Positions 49,817-58,586 are shown, counted from the first letter of the stretch. The stretch is DNA of 64,000 nucleotides from Streptomyces sp. (GCF_019510245.1 NZ_JAEKKT010000168.1:1-64000); one strand, 5' to 3'. Notes: generated by a model not told the origin, from the sequence alone. Program-made: numbers and translations.

Positions 49817-50689
49817 GTGCAGCGGAAGGCGTACGTAACCGGCATCGCCGCCCTTCTCGCGGCCCTGCTGGCCGGCTGCACGAGCGGTTCCAGCGGTGGC
49901 GACGACGCCACCGACAAGAACGCGGACACCAGCACCTCCACCGTCGCCGCCCAGCCCGGCAAGTACCGCACCCTCCCGGAGGCCTGCGGCGCGGTCAGCC
50001 ACGACACCCTCGACTCCCTGCTCCCGGGCATCGCGCAGATCACCGACGAGGAGCAGCACGAGAAGGCGTACGCGGGCGAGGCCGCGCTCACCTACGACAC
50101 GGACCGCAAGGTCGGCTGCCACTGGAAGATCGAGTCCAGCGACGCCACGGACCGGCTGTCCGTCGATTTCGAGCGCGTGGTGTCGTACGACAACGCGGTC
50201 AGCGACGACAGCGAGGCGCAGACGATCTACACGCAGCTGAAGTCGGCGGCGGACATCCCCGAGTCCGCGCCCCCGAGCCCGGCCGAGACGGGGTCGCCGT
50301 CGCCGTCGGACTCCGTGTCACCGTCGGACTCCGCGTCCGCGTCGGACTCCGCGTCGCCGACCGGAGCCGCCGACCCGTCCTCCTCCACCTCGGCGTCCGC
50401 CTCCGCTTCCACCTCGGTCTCCGGCTCGCCCTCGACCACCCCGGCCGGTCTGCAGCCGCGCACTCTCGCCGATCTCGGCGACGAGGCGTATCTCGACGAC
50501 CAGCTCAGCGGCTCGGGTTCGACCGCCGAACAGCGGACGGTGACTGTGGTGTTCCGCACGTCCAACGTCGTGGTGACCATCGTGTACGAGGAGCAGCCGA
50601 TGGCCACCGGGACCGTGCCGGACAGCAAGGAAATGCAGGACAGGGCGCAGAATCTGGCCGGGCAGCTGGCCGAGGCCCTCAACGGCTGA
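49817..50689 (+). CDS. DUF3558-type secreted lipoprotein 1
   Basis: A 290-residue lipoprotein with lipobox LLAGC (Cys about 22). The mature part has two Cys positions (PEACGAVSH, VGCHWKIES) typical of DUF3558, a split by a long Ser/Pro/Ala/Asp-rich linker (about 155-215), and a second folded part ending VTIVYEEQPMATG. The linker is inserted within the domain and is absent in the neighbour, suggesting expansion of a Ser-Asp/Ala repeat. GTG 49817 follows AAGGAGCCTGACC. Function unknown; paralogue of the next gene. Confidence 0.82.
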   Translation: MQRKAYVTGIAALLAALLAGCTSGSSGGDDATDKNADTSTSTVAAQPGKYRTLPEACGAVSHDTLDSLLPGIAQITDEEQHEKAYAGEAALTYDTDRKVGCHWKIESSDATDRLSVDFERVVSYDNAVSDDSEAQTIYTQLKSAADIPESAPPSPAETGSPSPSDSVSPSDSASASDSASPTGAADPSSSTSASASASTSVSGSPSTTPAGLQPRTLADLGDEAYLDDQLSGSGSTAEQRTVTVVFRTSNVVVTIVYEEQPMATGTVPDSKEMQDRAQNLAGQLAEALNG

Positions 50690-50821
50690 GGGCTCCGGCA
50701 CGCCCTGCGCACCTCGCCTGCAAAGGGCGCGAACCGAAACCGCACAGCTTCCTCACCGCGTACCGTGGCCCCTCGGACCCGATCCGACCGCAGGAACCCC
50801 GAACGTGTGAGTGAAGGAACC

Positions 50822-51715
50822 ATGCAGCGAGTAGCAGTCCAGTCAGACGACCAGCGCGCCCGGAACGGGCGGAACGTACAGCGACGGGCGGGGCGCCTGC
50901 GCCGGGGCCTCGTCTGTGCGGCCGCCGTCCCCGCCGTGGCACTGTTCGCGACGGCCTGTTCCTCGGACTCGGACGCCGCCGCGCAGGGGACGGGCGGCGG
51001 TTCGGGTTCCGCCGCGGGGTCCGCGGGCCCCGGCAGTTCCGCGGCCATTTCCCCGACGGTTCAGGCGGCCAAGTACGCGAAGCTGCCGAAGCCGTGTGCG
51101 GTGCTGTCGAAGGAGACGCTCACCGCGCTCGTGCCGAAGGGTGTGAAGTCGGGCAAGGAGGGCGCGTCGGACGACGTGGCCACGCGGGGCAGCTGCTCCT
51201 GGAGCAGTCTGGACAGCAACGGGGTGAAGGGTTCCCAGTTCCGCTGGCTCAACATCTCCTTCCTTCGGTTCGACTCGGACGCCGGCCGTGGTTCGGGGGA
51301 GAAGCAGGCGGAGGCGTACTACACGAGCCAGGTGCAGGGTGCGCAGTCGGTGGCGGGTGCCAAGAACACCAAGTCGGAGCCGGTTTCCGGGGCCGGTGAC
51401 CAGGCGACGGCCATGCGCTACGACCTGAAGAAGAAGGAGGGCGCCTTCAAGCAGCAGACGGTCGTGGCCCGTGTCGCGAACGTCGTCGTCACCCTCGACT
51501 ACAACGGTGCGGGTCTGGCGGGCGGGAAGGCGCCCGACGCGGACTCTCTGACGAAGGCTGCGGAGAAGGCGGCGAAGGAGGCCGTGGTGTCCGTGGGGGC
51601 CGCCAACGGCTCTGGTTCTGCGCCGAGTTCACCTGCGGCGACGCCTTCGAAGTCGGCCTCCCGGTCGGCCTCGCCGTCCGCGTCGCCCTCCAAGTCGTCA
51701 GCCAAGAAGGGCTGA
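50822..51715 (+). CDS. DUF3558-type secreted lipoprotein 2
   Basis: A 297-residue lipoprotein with a long Arg-rich leader and lipobox FATAC (Cys about 46). The DUF3558 fold (about 80-265) includes LPKPCAVLSKETLTALVP and GSCSWSSLD with paired Cys, and NVVVTLDYNGAG near the end, matching the neighbour's VVVTIVYEEQ. A Ser/Ala/Pro tail follows. The two lipoproteins are tandem paralogues about 130 bases apart with separate ribosome sites (AAGGAACC here). Function unknown. Confidence 0.82.
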   Translation: MQRVAVQSDDQRARNGRNVQRRAGRLRRGLVCAAAVPAVALFATACSSDSDAAAQGTGGGSGSAAGSAGPGSSAAISPTVQAAKYAKLPKPCAVLSKETLTALVPKGVKSGKEGASDDVATRGSCSWSSLDSNGVKGSQFRWLNISFLRFDSDAGRGSGEKQAEAYYTSQVQGAQSVAGAKNTKSEPVSGAGDQATAMRYDLKKKEGAFKQQTVVARVANVVVTLDYNGAGLAGGKAPDADSLTKAAEKAAKEAVVSVGAANGSGSAPSSPAATPSKSASRSASPSASPSKSSAKKG

Positions 51716-51787
51716 CCGGCCACACGTGCGCCGCACTGATGTGCCACCCTGTTGCGCGCAACAACACGCAAGGGGAGGGGAGTACCG

Positions 51788-53152
51788 GTGGCCGCGCCAA
51801 TGCAGCTGACTCGGATGCACCGCGTTCTCATCGGCGTGGTCGTGACCGGCGCGATGATCATCGCCGGCATCGGCTTCGCCGGCTCGTACGCGGCCGTCCG
51901 TGAGCTGGCCATCAAGAAGGGTTTCGGGAACTTCGCCTATGTGTTCCCGATCGGTATCGACGCGGGTATCTGCGTCCTGCTCGCCCTTGACCTGCTGCTG
52001 ACCTGGATCCGCATCCCCTTCCCGCTGCTGCGGCAGACGGCCTGGCTGCTGACCATCGCGACGATCGCCTTCAACGGCGCGGCGGCGTGGCCGGACCCGC
52101 TGGGTGTGGGCATGCACGCGGTGATCCCGGTGCTGTTCGTGGTGGCGGTCGAGGCCGCCCGGCATGCGATCGGCCGGATCGCGGACATCACGGCGGACAA
52201 GCACATGGAGGGGGTGCGCCTCACCCGCTGGCTGCTCTCCCCGGTGCCGACCTTCCTCCTGTGGCGCCGGATGAAGCTGTGGGAGCTGCGCTCCTACGAC
52301 CAGGTGATCAAGCTGGAGCAGGAACGTCTCGTCTATCAGGCGCGGCTGAGGTCCCGCTTCGGGCGGGCCTGGCGCAGGAAGGCTCCGGTGGAGTCCCTGA
52401 TGCCGCTGCGGCTGGCCAAGTACGGCGTGCCGCTGGCGGACACGGCCCCGGACGGCCTGGCGGCGGCGGGCATCGATCTCCCGGCGCTGCTGCCGGCCGC
52501 CGAGCCGGCCGCGCCCGGTCGTGCCGCCGCGGTGGCGCCCGTCCCCCAGCAGGCGGCGCCTCCCGCCGGGCAGCGCCCGGAGCTGGTCCCCGGCCCCCCG
52601 CCCGAGCAGCCGGGGTACGCCTCGGAGCCGCCGCAGCCCGACCCGGAGGTCAACCCCTGGCTGCACGCCAGGAACCCGCAGCAGATCGAGTACCACGGCG
52701 ACTACGACCCGACGTACGAGCCGCAGTACTCGGAGGAGCAGTACGCGGCCTGGCAGTACCAGCAGGAGCAGGAGCAGTACCAGCGTCAGCTGCGGGAGTA
52801 CGAGCAGGCGCAGTTGCAGCAGCAGTTCCCGCCGGAGCAGGTGCCGCAGGGGCAGCAGGAGCCTCTGCCGGAGGAGTCCCCGTCGGAGACGACGGGGAGC
52901 TTCCCGATTCCCTCCGGCCCGGGCCGCACCCGTGAGCTCGGTGAGGGCGGTGGCCCGCCGGAGCCGAACGAGGACGACTTCTACCTGGTCTTCAAGAAGT
53001 CGATCGACGGCGGTTACCCCAGCTCCAGCCAGTTCAGGGGTGACGTGGAGGCGACCTTCGGCATGACGCTGGCGCAGCGAGACGCGGAGCGCATGGTCAA
53101 CCGCTTCACGAACCGGCACACGGCCGAGCTCCAGGAAGACCACATCGCGTAG
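51788..53152 (+). CDS. DUF2637 membrane protein (SpdB-like) with Gln/Pro-rich region
   Basis: A 454-residue protein. Four membrane helices (about 12-135) form the DUF2637 domain seen in plasmid spread proteins (LIGVVVTGAMIIAGIGFAGSYAAVRE, YVFPIGIDAGICVLLALDLLL). A basic cytoplasmic helix region (about 140-200, RLTRWLLSPVPTFLLWRRMKLWELRSYDQVIKLE), a long Pro/Gln/Glu-rich linker (about 240-380) and a C-terminal helical domain (FKKSIDGGYPSSSQFRGDVEATFGMTLAQRDAERMVNRF) resembling a DNA-binding wHTH follow. GTG 51788 fits the GGAGGGGAG site; ATG 51800 is an alternative. Probably a chromosomal relative of KorSA/Spd proteins. Confidence 0.82.
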   Translation: MAAPMQLTRMHRVLIGVVVTGAMIIAGIGFAGSYAAVRELAIKKGFGNFAYVFPIGIDAGICVLLALDLLLTWIRIPFPLLRQTAWLLTIATIAFNGAAAWPDPLGVGMHAVIPVLFVVAVEAARHAIGRIADITADKHMEGVRLTRWLLSPVPTFLLWRRMKLWELRSYDQVIKLEQERLVYQARLRSRFGRAWRRKAPVESLMPLRLAKYGVPLADTAPDGLAAAGIDLPALLPAAEPAAPGRAAAVAPVPQQAAPPAGQRPELVPGPPPEQPGYASEPPQPDPEVNPWLHARNPQQIEYHGDYDPTYEPQYSEEQYAAWQYQQEQEQYQRQLREYEQAQLQQQFPPEQVPQGQQEPLPEESPSETTGSFPIPSGPGRTRELGEGGGPPEPNEDDFYLVFKKSIDGGYPSSSQFRGDVEATFGMTLAQRDAERMVNRFTNRHTAELQEDHIA

Positions 53153-53170
53153 GCCCCGCGGGGCGTGAAA

Positions 53171-53203
53171 GAAAGGGGCCCTCCTCGGCGGAGGGCCCCT
53201 TTC
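53171..53203. terminator. Bidirectional terminator between the DUF2637 gene and lysS
   Basis: A perfect 14-base-pair stem (53171-53184 with 53190-53203) and five-base loop lies between convergent genes; A-rich and T-rich bases border it on both sides, fitting termination in either direction. Confidence 0.9.
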
Positions 53204-53221
53204 TTCATGCCTGCGTCGGTG

Positions 53222-54961
53222 TCACGCCCCGAGGAGGGCCCGCACCCGCTCCTGCCCCACGGCCAGCAGCAGCGTGGGCAGCCGGGGCCCGGTGTCCCGC
53301 CCGACCAGCAGGTGGTAGAGCAGCGCGAAGAACGTCCGCTGGGCCGTCTTGATCTCCGGCGGCAGCTCCTTCGGCGTGGCGTCGGCGGAGAACCCGGCCT
53401 GGACCTTGGGCACGCCGTAGACGAGGTGGGTGAGCCCGTCGAGCGACCAGTGCTCGGCGAGGCCGTCGAGCAGCAGTCGTACCGACTGCTGGGACGCCTC
53501 GTCGAGGGACTTCAGCAGTTCGGCGTCGGGTTCGTCGCGGACGATGGTGCGCTGGTCGGCGGGCACCTGGGTGTTGATCCAGGCCTCGGCCCTGTCGTAC
53601 CGCGGGCGGGCCTCGTCCAGCGATCCCAGTGGGTTGGCGGGGTCCAGTTCGCTGAGGATGCGCAGCGCCTGGTCCTCGTGTCCGGCGGTGATGTCGGCGA
53701 CGGAGGCGAGGGTCCGGTACGGCAGCGGGCGCGGCGTCCGGGGCAGGTCGCCGCCGACCGTGCGGACGGCACGCGCGTGCGCGGCGATGTCACCGGGCAG
53801 CGCGGACCCGTCCGCGACCTTGCCGTCCAGCTTGTCCCACTCGTCGTAGAGGCGCTGGATCTCCTGGTCGAAGGCGATCTTGAAGGACTGGTTGGGCCGG
53901 CGCCGGGCGTACAGCCAGCGCAGGATCTGCGGTTCCATGATCTTCAGCGCGTCGGCGGGGGTGGGTACGCCGCCCCGGGACGAGGACATCTTGGCCATGC
54001 CGCTGATGCCGACGAAGGCGTACATCGGCCCGATGGGCTGCTTCCCGCCGAAGATCCCGACGATCTGCCCGCCGACCTGGAAGCTCGACCCCGGGGAGGA
54101 GTGGTCGACCCCGCTGGGCTCGAAGATCACGCCCTCGTAGGCCCACCGCATGGGCCAGTCGACCTTCCAGACCAGCTTGCCGCGGTTGAACTCGCTGAGC
54201 CGGACGGTCTCGGAGAAGCCGCACTCGTTGCAGGTGTACGTCAGCTCGGTGGTGTCGTCGTCGTAGGCGGTGACGGTCGTCAGGTCCTTCCCGCACCCGC
54301 CGCAGTACGGCTTGTAGGGGAAGTAGCCGGCGGAGCCGGACGAGCCGTCGTCCTCGCTCGCCGCGCCCGAGCCCTCCTCGGCCTCCAGTTCGGCCTCGTC
54401 GACGGCCTTCTGCTGAGGCTTCTTGGGGGCCTTCTTCGTCCGGTACTGCTCCAGGATCGCGTCGATGTCACCCCGGTGCTTCATGGCGTGCAGGATCTGC
54501 TCCCGGTACACACCGGACGTGTACTGCGCGGTCTGGCTGATCCCGTCGAACTCCACGCCGAGCTCGGCCAGCGACTCGACCATCGCGGCCTTGAAGTGCT
54601 CGGCCCAGTTCGGGAACGCGGAGCCCTTCGGCGCGGGCACGGAGGTCAGCGGCTTGCCGATGTGCTCGGCCCAGCTCTCGTCGACCCCGGCGATACCGGC
54701 GGGCACCTTGCGGTAGCGGTCGTAGTCGTCCCAGGAGATCAGGTGCCGGACCTGGTGCCCGCGCCGCCGGACCTCGTCGGCGACCAGGTGCGGGGTCATG
54801 ACCTCGCGCAGGTTGCCGAGGTGGATGGGGCCCGACGGCGACAGCCCGGACGCGACGACGACCGGTTTGCCCGGGGCCCGACGCTCCGACTCCTCGATGA
54901 CCTCATCCGCGAAACGGGAGACCCAGTCGGTGGTCTCGGTGCTCTGAGCCACGATCGGCAC
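53222..54961 (-). CDS. lysS: Lysyl-tRNA synthetase, class I
   Basis: A 579-residue class I LysRS, which charges tRNA-Lys with lysine. The HIGH-type motif is SPSGPIHLGNLR, the KMSKS-type motif AKMSSSRGG, and a zinc-binding insertion with CGGCG and CNECG lies after an acidic Glu/Ser-rich loop (about 205-230). Class I LysRS is typical of archaea, spirochaetes and some actinobacteria. GTG 54961 (MPIVAQSTETTDWVSRF) is chosen from the family N terminus with AAGAAGGA just upstream; GTG 54952 has better ribosome-site spacing and is possible. The frame open to 55039 would add 26 residues. Confidence 0.92.
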   Translation of the reverse strand: MPIVAQSTETTDWVSRFADEVIEESERRAPGKPVVVASGLSPSGPIHLGNLREVMTPHLVADEVRRRGHQVRHLISWDDYDRYRKVPAGIAGVDESWAEHIGKPLTSVPAPKGSAFPNWAEHFKAAMVESLAELGVEFDGISQTAQYTSGVYREQILHAMKHRGDIDAILEQYRTKKAPKKPQQKAVDEAELEAEEGSGAASEDDGSSGSAGYFPYKPYCGGCGKDLTTVTAYDDDTTELTYTCNECGFSETVRLSEFNRGKLVWKVDWPMRWAYEGVIFEPSGVDHSSPGSSFQVGGQIVGIFGGKQPIGPMYAFVGISGMAKMSSSRGGVPTPADALKIMEPQILRWLYARRRPNQSFKIAFDQEIQRLYDEWDKLDGKVADGSALPGDIAAHARAVRTVGGDLPRTPRPLPYRTLASVADITAGHEDQALRILSELDPANPLGSLDEARPRYDRAEAWINTQVPADQRTIVRDEPDAELLKSLDEASQQSVRLLLDGLAEHWSLDGLTHLVYGVPKVQAGFSADATPKELPPEIKTAQRTFFALLYHLLVGRDTGPRLPTLLLAVGQERVRALLGA

Positions 54962-55039
54962 GTCCTTCTTTCTGGCACGGGGCAGCCGGTACGGTCGCAC
55001 GGCTGACCGCTCCATTCTCCCAGCCGAGGCCGAATCCAC

Positions 55040-55306
55040 GAAAACGGGTTACCAGCCCGCCCTCGGACCGGCGACGCAGCCGCCGCTCGGGGGCGCAGCC
55101 GCCGCTCGGGGGCGCGGGGAACTGCGCGACCGCTCGGCGGCGCAGCCGCCGTTTGGGGGCGCGGGGAACTGCGCGACCAGCGCACACGGCGCCGCACCCG
55201 GCCACGCACCGGGCCCCCCGAGCTCGTAGCCGCAAAAACCCCTTTACCCCCCGTGAAATACTGGAGCCGTCTACCAAGCTCCCCGAGGAGAAACGGCTCC
55301 CACCCC
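55040..55306. promoter_or_regulatory. Divergent lysS-argS leader carrying dispersed repeats
   Basis: About 270-345 bases between the two synthetases contain two copies of the GGGGCGCGGGGAACTGCGCGA repeat and three of GCAGCCGCCG; no T-box, attenuator or tRNA-like element was recognised. The argS promoter probably lies in the less GC-rich 55228-55262 (AAAAACCCCTTTACC and following). CGAGGAGA precedes the argS ATG. Confidence 0.5.
55075..55178. repeat. Two forward copies of the GCGCGGGGAACTGCGCGA repeat
   Basis: GGGGCGCGGGGAACTGCGCGACC is present at about 55110-55130 and again at about 55158-55178, each preceded by a GCAGCCGCCG block. The same core occurs reversed at 41628-41658 and degenerately near 60528. 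Confidence 0.7.
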
Positions 55307-57064
55307 ATGGCCCCGGTCACGTCCCTCAGCGCCTCCGTCAACCAGCAGCTCACCGACGCCCTCTCGGCAACCCTGCCGGAGGCCTCCGTCGACCCGCTGC
55401 TGCGACGCAGCGACCGGGCCGACTACCAGGCGAACGGCATCCTCGCCGCCGCCAAGAAGGCCAAGGCGAACCCGCGGGAGCTGGCGACGCAGGTCGTCTC
55501 CCACATCACCACCGGCGCGGACCTGATCCAGGACGTCGAGGTCTCCGGCCCCGGCTTCCTGAACATCACCCTCTCCGACAAGGCGATCACCGCGAACCTG
55601 GCCGCGCGGTACGCGGACGGCGACCGGCTCGGCGTACCCGCCAAGGCGGAGCCGGGCGTCACGGTGATCGACTACGCGCAGCCGAACGTCGCCAAGGAGA
55701 TGCACGTCGGCCACCTGCGGTCCGCGGTGATCGGCGACGCCCTGCGCGGCATGCTCGACTTCACCGGCGAGCGGACGATCGGCCGGCACCACATCGGCGA
55801 CTGGGGCACCCAGTTCGGCATGCTGATCCAGCACCTGATCGAGAACCCGGACGAGCTGTCCGCGGAGACCGACACGGACGGCGAGCAGGCCATGTCGAAC
55901 CTGAACCGGGTGTACAAGGCGTCCCGGGCCGTCTTCGACGCGGACGAGGCCTTCAAGGAGCGGGCGCGGAAGCGGGTGGTCGCCCTCCAGTCCGGCGACA
56001 AGGAGACGCTGGACCTGTGGCAGCGGTTCGTGGACGAGTCGAAGGTCTACTTCTACTCGGTCTTCGAGAAGCTGGACATGGAGATCCGGGACGACGAGAT
56101 CGTCGGCGAGTCGGCGTACAACGACGGCATGCCCGAGACCGCCCGCCTCCTGGAGGAGATGGGTGTCGCGGTCCGCTCCGAAGGCGCCCTGGTCGTCTTC
56201 TTCGACGACATCCGGGGCAAGGACGACCAGCCGGTGCCGTTGATCGTGCAGAAGGCGGACGGCGGCTTCGGCTACGCGGCCTCCGACCTGACCGCGATCC
56301 GCAACCGGGTCCAGGACCTGCACGCCACGTCCCTGCTCTACGTCGTGGACGTCCGCCAGTCCCTCCACTTCAAGATGGTCTTCGAGGCGGCCCGCCGCGC
56401 CGGCTGGCTCACCGAGGACGTCACCGCGCACAACATGGGCTACGGCACGGTGCTGGGTGCGGACGGCAAGCCGTTCAAGACGCGTGCGGGCGAGACCGTC
56501 CGGCTGGAGGACCTGCTGGACGAGGCGGTGCAGCGGGCCGCCGAGGTGGTCCGGGAGAAGGCCCAGGACCTGACCGAGGCCGAGATCCAGGAGCGGGCCC
56601 AGCAGGTCGGCATCGGTGCCGTGAAGTACGCCGACCTGTCGACGTCCCCCAACCGGGACTACAAGTTCGACCTGGACCAGATGGTCTCGCTCAACGGCGA
56701 CACCTCCGTCTACCTCCAGTACGCGTACGCCCGTATCCAGTCGATCCTCCGCAAGGCGGGAGAGGTACGGCCCGCCGCGCATCCGGAGCTGGCACTGCAC
56801 GCGGCCGAGCGGGCGCTGGGCCTGCACGTGGACGCGTTCGGCGACACGGTCTTCGAGGCGGCCGCGGAGTACGCCCCGCACAAGCTGGCCGCGTACCTGT
56901 ACCAGCTGGCGTCCCTGTACACGTCGTTCTACGACAAGTGCCCGGTCCTGAAGGCCGAGACCCCGGAGCAGGTGGAGAACCGCCTCTTCCTGTGCGACAT
57001 GACGGCCCGCACCCTCCACCAGGGCATGGCCCTGCTGGGCATCAGGACGCCCGAGCGCCTCTGA
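55307..57064 (+). CDS. argS: Arginyl-tRNA synthetase
   Basis: A 585-residue class I synthetase that charges tRNA-Arg. The N-terminal Add-1 domain (about 1-100), HIGH-type motif AKEMHVGHLRSAVIGDAL with GRHHIGDWGTQFGMLI, the LYVVDVRQSLHFKMVF block, MGYGTVLGADGKPFKTRAG (KMSKS-region loop, here KPFKTR) and the C-terminal DALR domain (LHAAERALGLHVD...FYDKCPVL) are all present and full length. ATG 55307 has CGAGGAGA about 16 bases upstream, rather far; no better start exists. It is divergent from lysS. Confidence 0.95.
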   Translation: MAPVTSLSASVNQQLTDALSATLPEASVDPLLRRSDRADYQANGILAAAKKAKANPRELATQVVSHITTGADLIQDVEVSGPGFLNITLSDKAITANLAARYADGDRLGVPAKAEPGVTVIDYAQPNVAKEMHVGHLRSAVIGDALRGMLDFTGERTIGRHHIGDWGTQFGMLIQHLIENPDELSAETDTDGEQAMSNLNRVYKASRAVFDADEAFKERARKRVVALQSGDKETLDLWQRFVDESKVYFYSVFEKLDMEIRDDEIVGESAYNDGMPETARLLEEMGVAVRSEGALVVFFDDIRGKDDQPVPLIVQKADGGFGYAASDLTAIRNRVQDLHATSLLYVVDVRQSLHFKMVFEAARRAGWLTEDVTAHNMGYGTVLGADGKPFKTRAGETVRLEDLLDEAVQRAAEVVREKAQDLTEAEIQERAQQVGIGAVKYADLSTSPNRDYKFDLDQMVSLNGDTSVYLQYAYARIQSILRKAGEVRPAAHPELALHAAERALGLHVDAFGDTVFEAAAEYAPHKLAAYLYQLASLYTSFYDKCPVLKAETPEQVENRLFLCDMTARTLHQGMALLGIRTPERL

Positions 57065-57086
57065 CCGGTCCGAGCGGTCCGAGTCG

Positions 57087-57114
57087 CCCACCGGGGTCTC
57101 CGGACCCCGGTGGG
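57087..57114 (+). terminator. argS terminator
   Basis: A perfect 12-base-pair stem (57087-57098 with 57103-57114, loop TCCG) followed by GGCTTT, 22 bases after the argS stop. Confidence 0.9.
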
Positions 57115-57464
57115 GGCTTTACGCGAGCTGGCCTCGGAATTGGCTGTCGAGACCAGTTCCTGCGCCTTGGCCCGCGCCGAGGCGAGCTGCTCCTCGCCGG
57201 TCAGCTTCATCGTCTCGGCGACCTCGCGGCGGGCCTGCTCGTGCAGCGCCTCGATCTCGCCTGCAAGCAGTTGCTCGGTCTCCGCTCTCTTCCGCTCCGT
57301 CCACTGGAACAGCTCCCAGGCCCGCTTCAGGATCGTCCGCTGAGCGCTGCCCGGTGAGCGGCGTTCGGCAGAAACCCGCCGCGCAGCAACAGCCCCTCGG
57401 TCACATCCCGTTCAGCGTCCTCGCGCCCGAAGTGGAGTTGCGCGAGGGCAGGCCGGTCGGCCAT
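57115..57464 (-). pseudogene. Remnant of a P-loop ATPase-like gene with internal deletion
   Basis: On the minus strand, ATG 57464 opens a 45-residue frame (LHFGREDAERDVTEGLLLRG, then FLPNAAHRAALSGR) that matches the N terminus of Sll1717-type P-loop ATPases and stops exactly where the Walker A loop should follow (TGA at 57327-57329). A second frame across the same junction gives TILKRAWELFQWTERKR, then a Glu/Ala-rich coiled coil (AETEQLLAGEIEALHEQARR and onward) running to about 57115 before losing meaning in argS antisense. The two halves look like the ends of one gene joined by deletion, or two remnants side by side. Confidence 0.5.
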
Positions 57465-57557
57465 CTCGTCCCCCTGAGTCGTCCGGACCCCACGTTTTCG
57501 GGGGCCGGCGACGAGAGAGCCGGGAATGTCCGACCGGCAACGCCCCGGTGAAGCCCG

Positions 57558-57875
57558 TCAGAGACTGAGCACCGCCCTCAGAGCGATGTCCACGCGTTCC
57601 ATCTGCTCGCCGGGAACGTCTCCGTGGTACTTCCCCTGCTCGAACCGCCCCAGCCGGAAGTTGTACAGGTCCGGGGCCAGGACCACTCCCCTGAGCGGAG
57701 TGGTCACCCTCACCGTGACCAGGGATTCCCGCCGCTCCCCGGACGTGTCGAGCAGAGCGCAGAGCACCGCGCCGGGGTGCAGCTCGGCCACGTGGTCGTT
57801 CTGGACGACGAGCACCGTGCGGTCCCGGCCCACCGTGGGGACGGTCCACACCTGGCCACGCTTCAGTTGCCGCAC
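57558..57875 (-). CDS. MazF/PemK-family toxin (endoribonuclease)
   Basis: A 105-residue protein with the CcdB/MazF-like SH3 barrel. MRQLKRGQVWTVP starts the first strand, RTVLVVQNDHVAELHPGAVLC the core, and VAPDLYNFRLGRFEQGKY the later strands; the conserved Arg that helps catalysis sits in the first strand region. It should cleave mRNA when free of its antitoxin. It overlaps the upstream antitoxin gene by 13 bases (57863-57875), standard type II order. A decayed ATPase gene follows. Confidence 0.85.
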   Translation of the reverse strand: MRQLKRGQVWTVPTVGRDRTVLVVQNDHVAELHPGAVLCALLDTSGERRESLVTVRVTTPLRGVVLAPDLYNFRLGRFEQGKYHGDVPGEQMERVDIALRAVLSL

Positions 57876-58078
57876 AGATCGTCCTCCGCCGCGCTGTACA
57901 GATCGTCCAGGTCGTCTCCGATACGGGCGCTGTCCTCGGCGTACAGCGCCATCGCGTCGCGCAACAGCTGATCTCTTATGGCCCGGGCGACGAAGGCCGA
58001 CAGATTGCCGTCCGCCGCCTCGCGTGCGGCTCTGAGGAGTTCGTCCGGCACGGTCACCGTGAGCTTACTCGTCGACAT
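57863..58078 (-). CDS. Antitoxin of the MazF-type pair (RHH-like)
   Basis: A 71-residue acidic protein. The N terminus (SKLTVTVPDELLRAAREAA, then DGNLSAFVARAIRDQLL) has a ribbon-helix-helix DNA-binding pattern; the C-terminal acidic tail (ARIGDDLDDLYSAAEDDL) should wrap the toxin. As usual it is encoded first and represses the pair. ATG 58078 follows closely after the divergent-looking ATPase gene end; its own promoter probably lies in 58079-58120, inside the 3' end of that gene. Confidence 0.85.
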   Translation of the reverse strand: MSTSKLTVTVPDELLRAAREAADGNLSAFVARAIRDQLLRDAMALYAEDSARIGDDLDDLYSAAEDDLCGN

Positions 58079-58086
58079 ACCACTGG

Positions 58087-58539
58087 TTATACCAGCTGTA
58101 CGTCCGCGACGGCAGAGGCCTCGAACTCGGCCCACACCACCTTGCCGAGCGCCCGCTCCACCACCCCCCACTTGTCGGCGAGCGCCGTGACCAGCACCAG
58201 CCCGCGGCCGCCCTCGCCGTACGTCTCGTCGGCGATCTTCGGAACGCCCGGCCCGCTGTCGTGCACCTCGACGCGGACGACGTGGCCGTCGTACCGCAGC
58301 CGCAGGAGGAAGCCGCGGCCGGGCGGTACCCCGTGGAGGAGGGCGTTCGTGGCCAACTCGCTCACGCACAGCGACATGTCGTCGGCGCGGGCCCAGTCCC
58401 GCAGACCCCAGCACCTGAGCGACTGCGCGGCGAACCGCCTGGCCGCGGGCACGGATCGGCGCTCGCGGGCGTAGAACTGTTCGCGGGGATAGAGGAGTCC
58501 GGTGACGTCGTTCACGGGACGAATGTCGCGCAGAGTCAC
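58087..58539 (-). CDS. Anti-sigma-like ATP-binding protein (HATPase, RsbW type)
   Basis: A 150-residue protein with the HATPase_c_2 fold: DDMSLCVSELATNALLHG (N box), VRVEVHDSGPGVP (G1) and GGRGLVLVTALADKWGV (G2). Streptomyces carry many such stand-alone kinases next to XRE/DUF397 pairs. GTG 58539 is the longest start; an internal GTG near 58514 is possible, and neither has a good ribosome site. It is divergent from the XRE regulator across a 10-base palindrome (58558-58586), so both may share an operator. Confidence 0.83.
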   Translation of the reverse strand: MTLRDIRPVNDVTGLLYPREQFYARERRSVPAARRFAAQSLRCWGLRDWARADDMSLCVSELATNALLHGVPPGRGFLLRLRYDGHVVRVEVHDSGPGVPKIADETYGEGGRGLVLVTALADKWGVVERALGKVVWAEFEASAVADVQLV

Positions 58540-58557
58540 TGGCCTGGAGCAGGCAGT

Positions 58558-58586
58558 GAACCCGTACGAAATTTTTGTACGGGTTC
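58558..58586. promoter_or_regulatory. Perfect palindrome in the divergent XRE/ATPase promoter
   Basis: GAACCCGTAC and GTACGGGTTC are perfect 10-base arms around an AT-rich nine-base centre (GAAATTTTT). It sits 43 bases before the XRE start and 19 bases before the ATPase start, as expected of an autoregulatory operator. Confidence 0.75.

Noticed and set aside
54962..55306. A T-box or other tRNA-sensing leader for lysS or argS.
   Set aside because: No T-box sequence, specifier hairpin or ordered stems were found; the interval is mainly dispersed repeat DNA.
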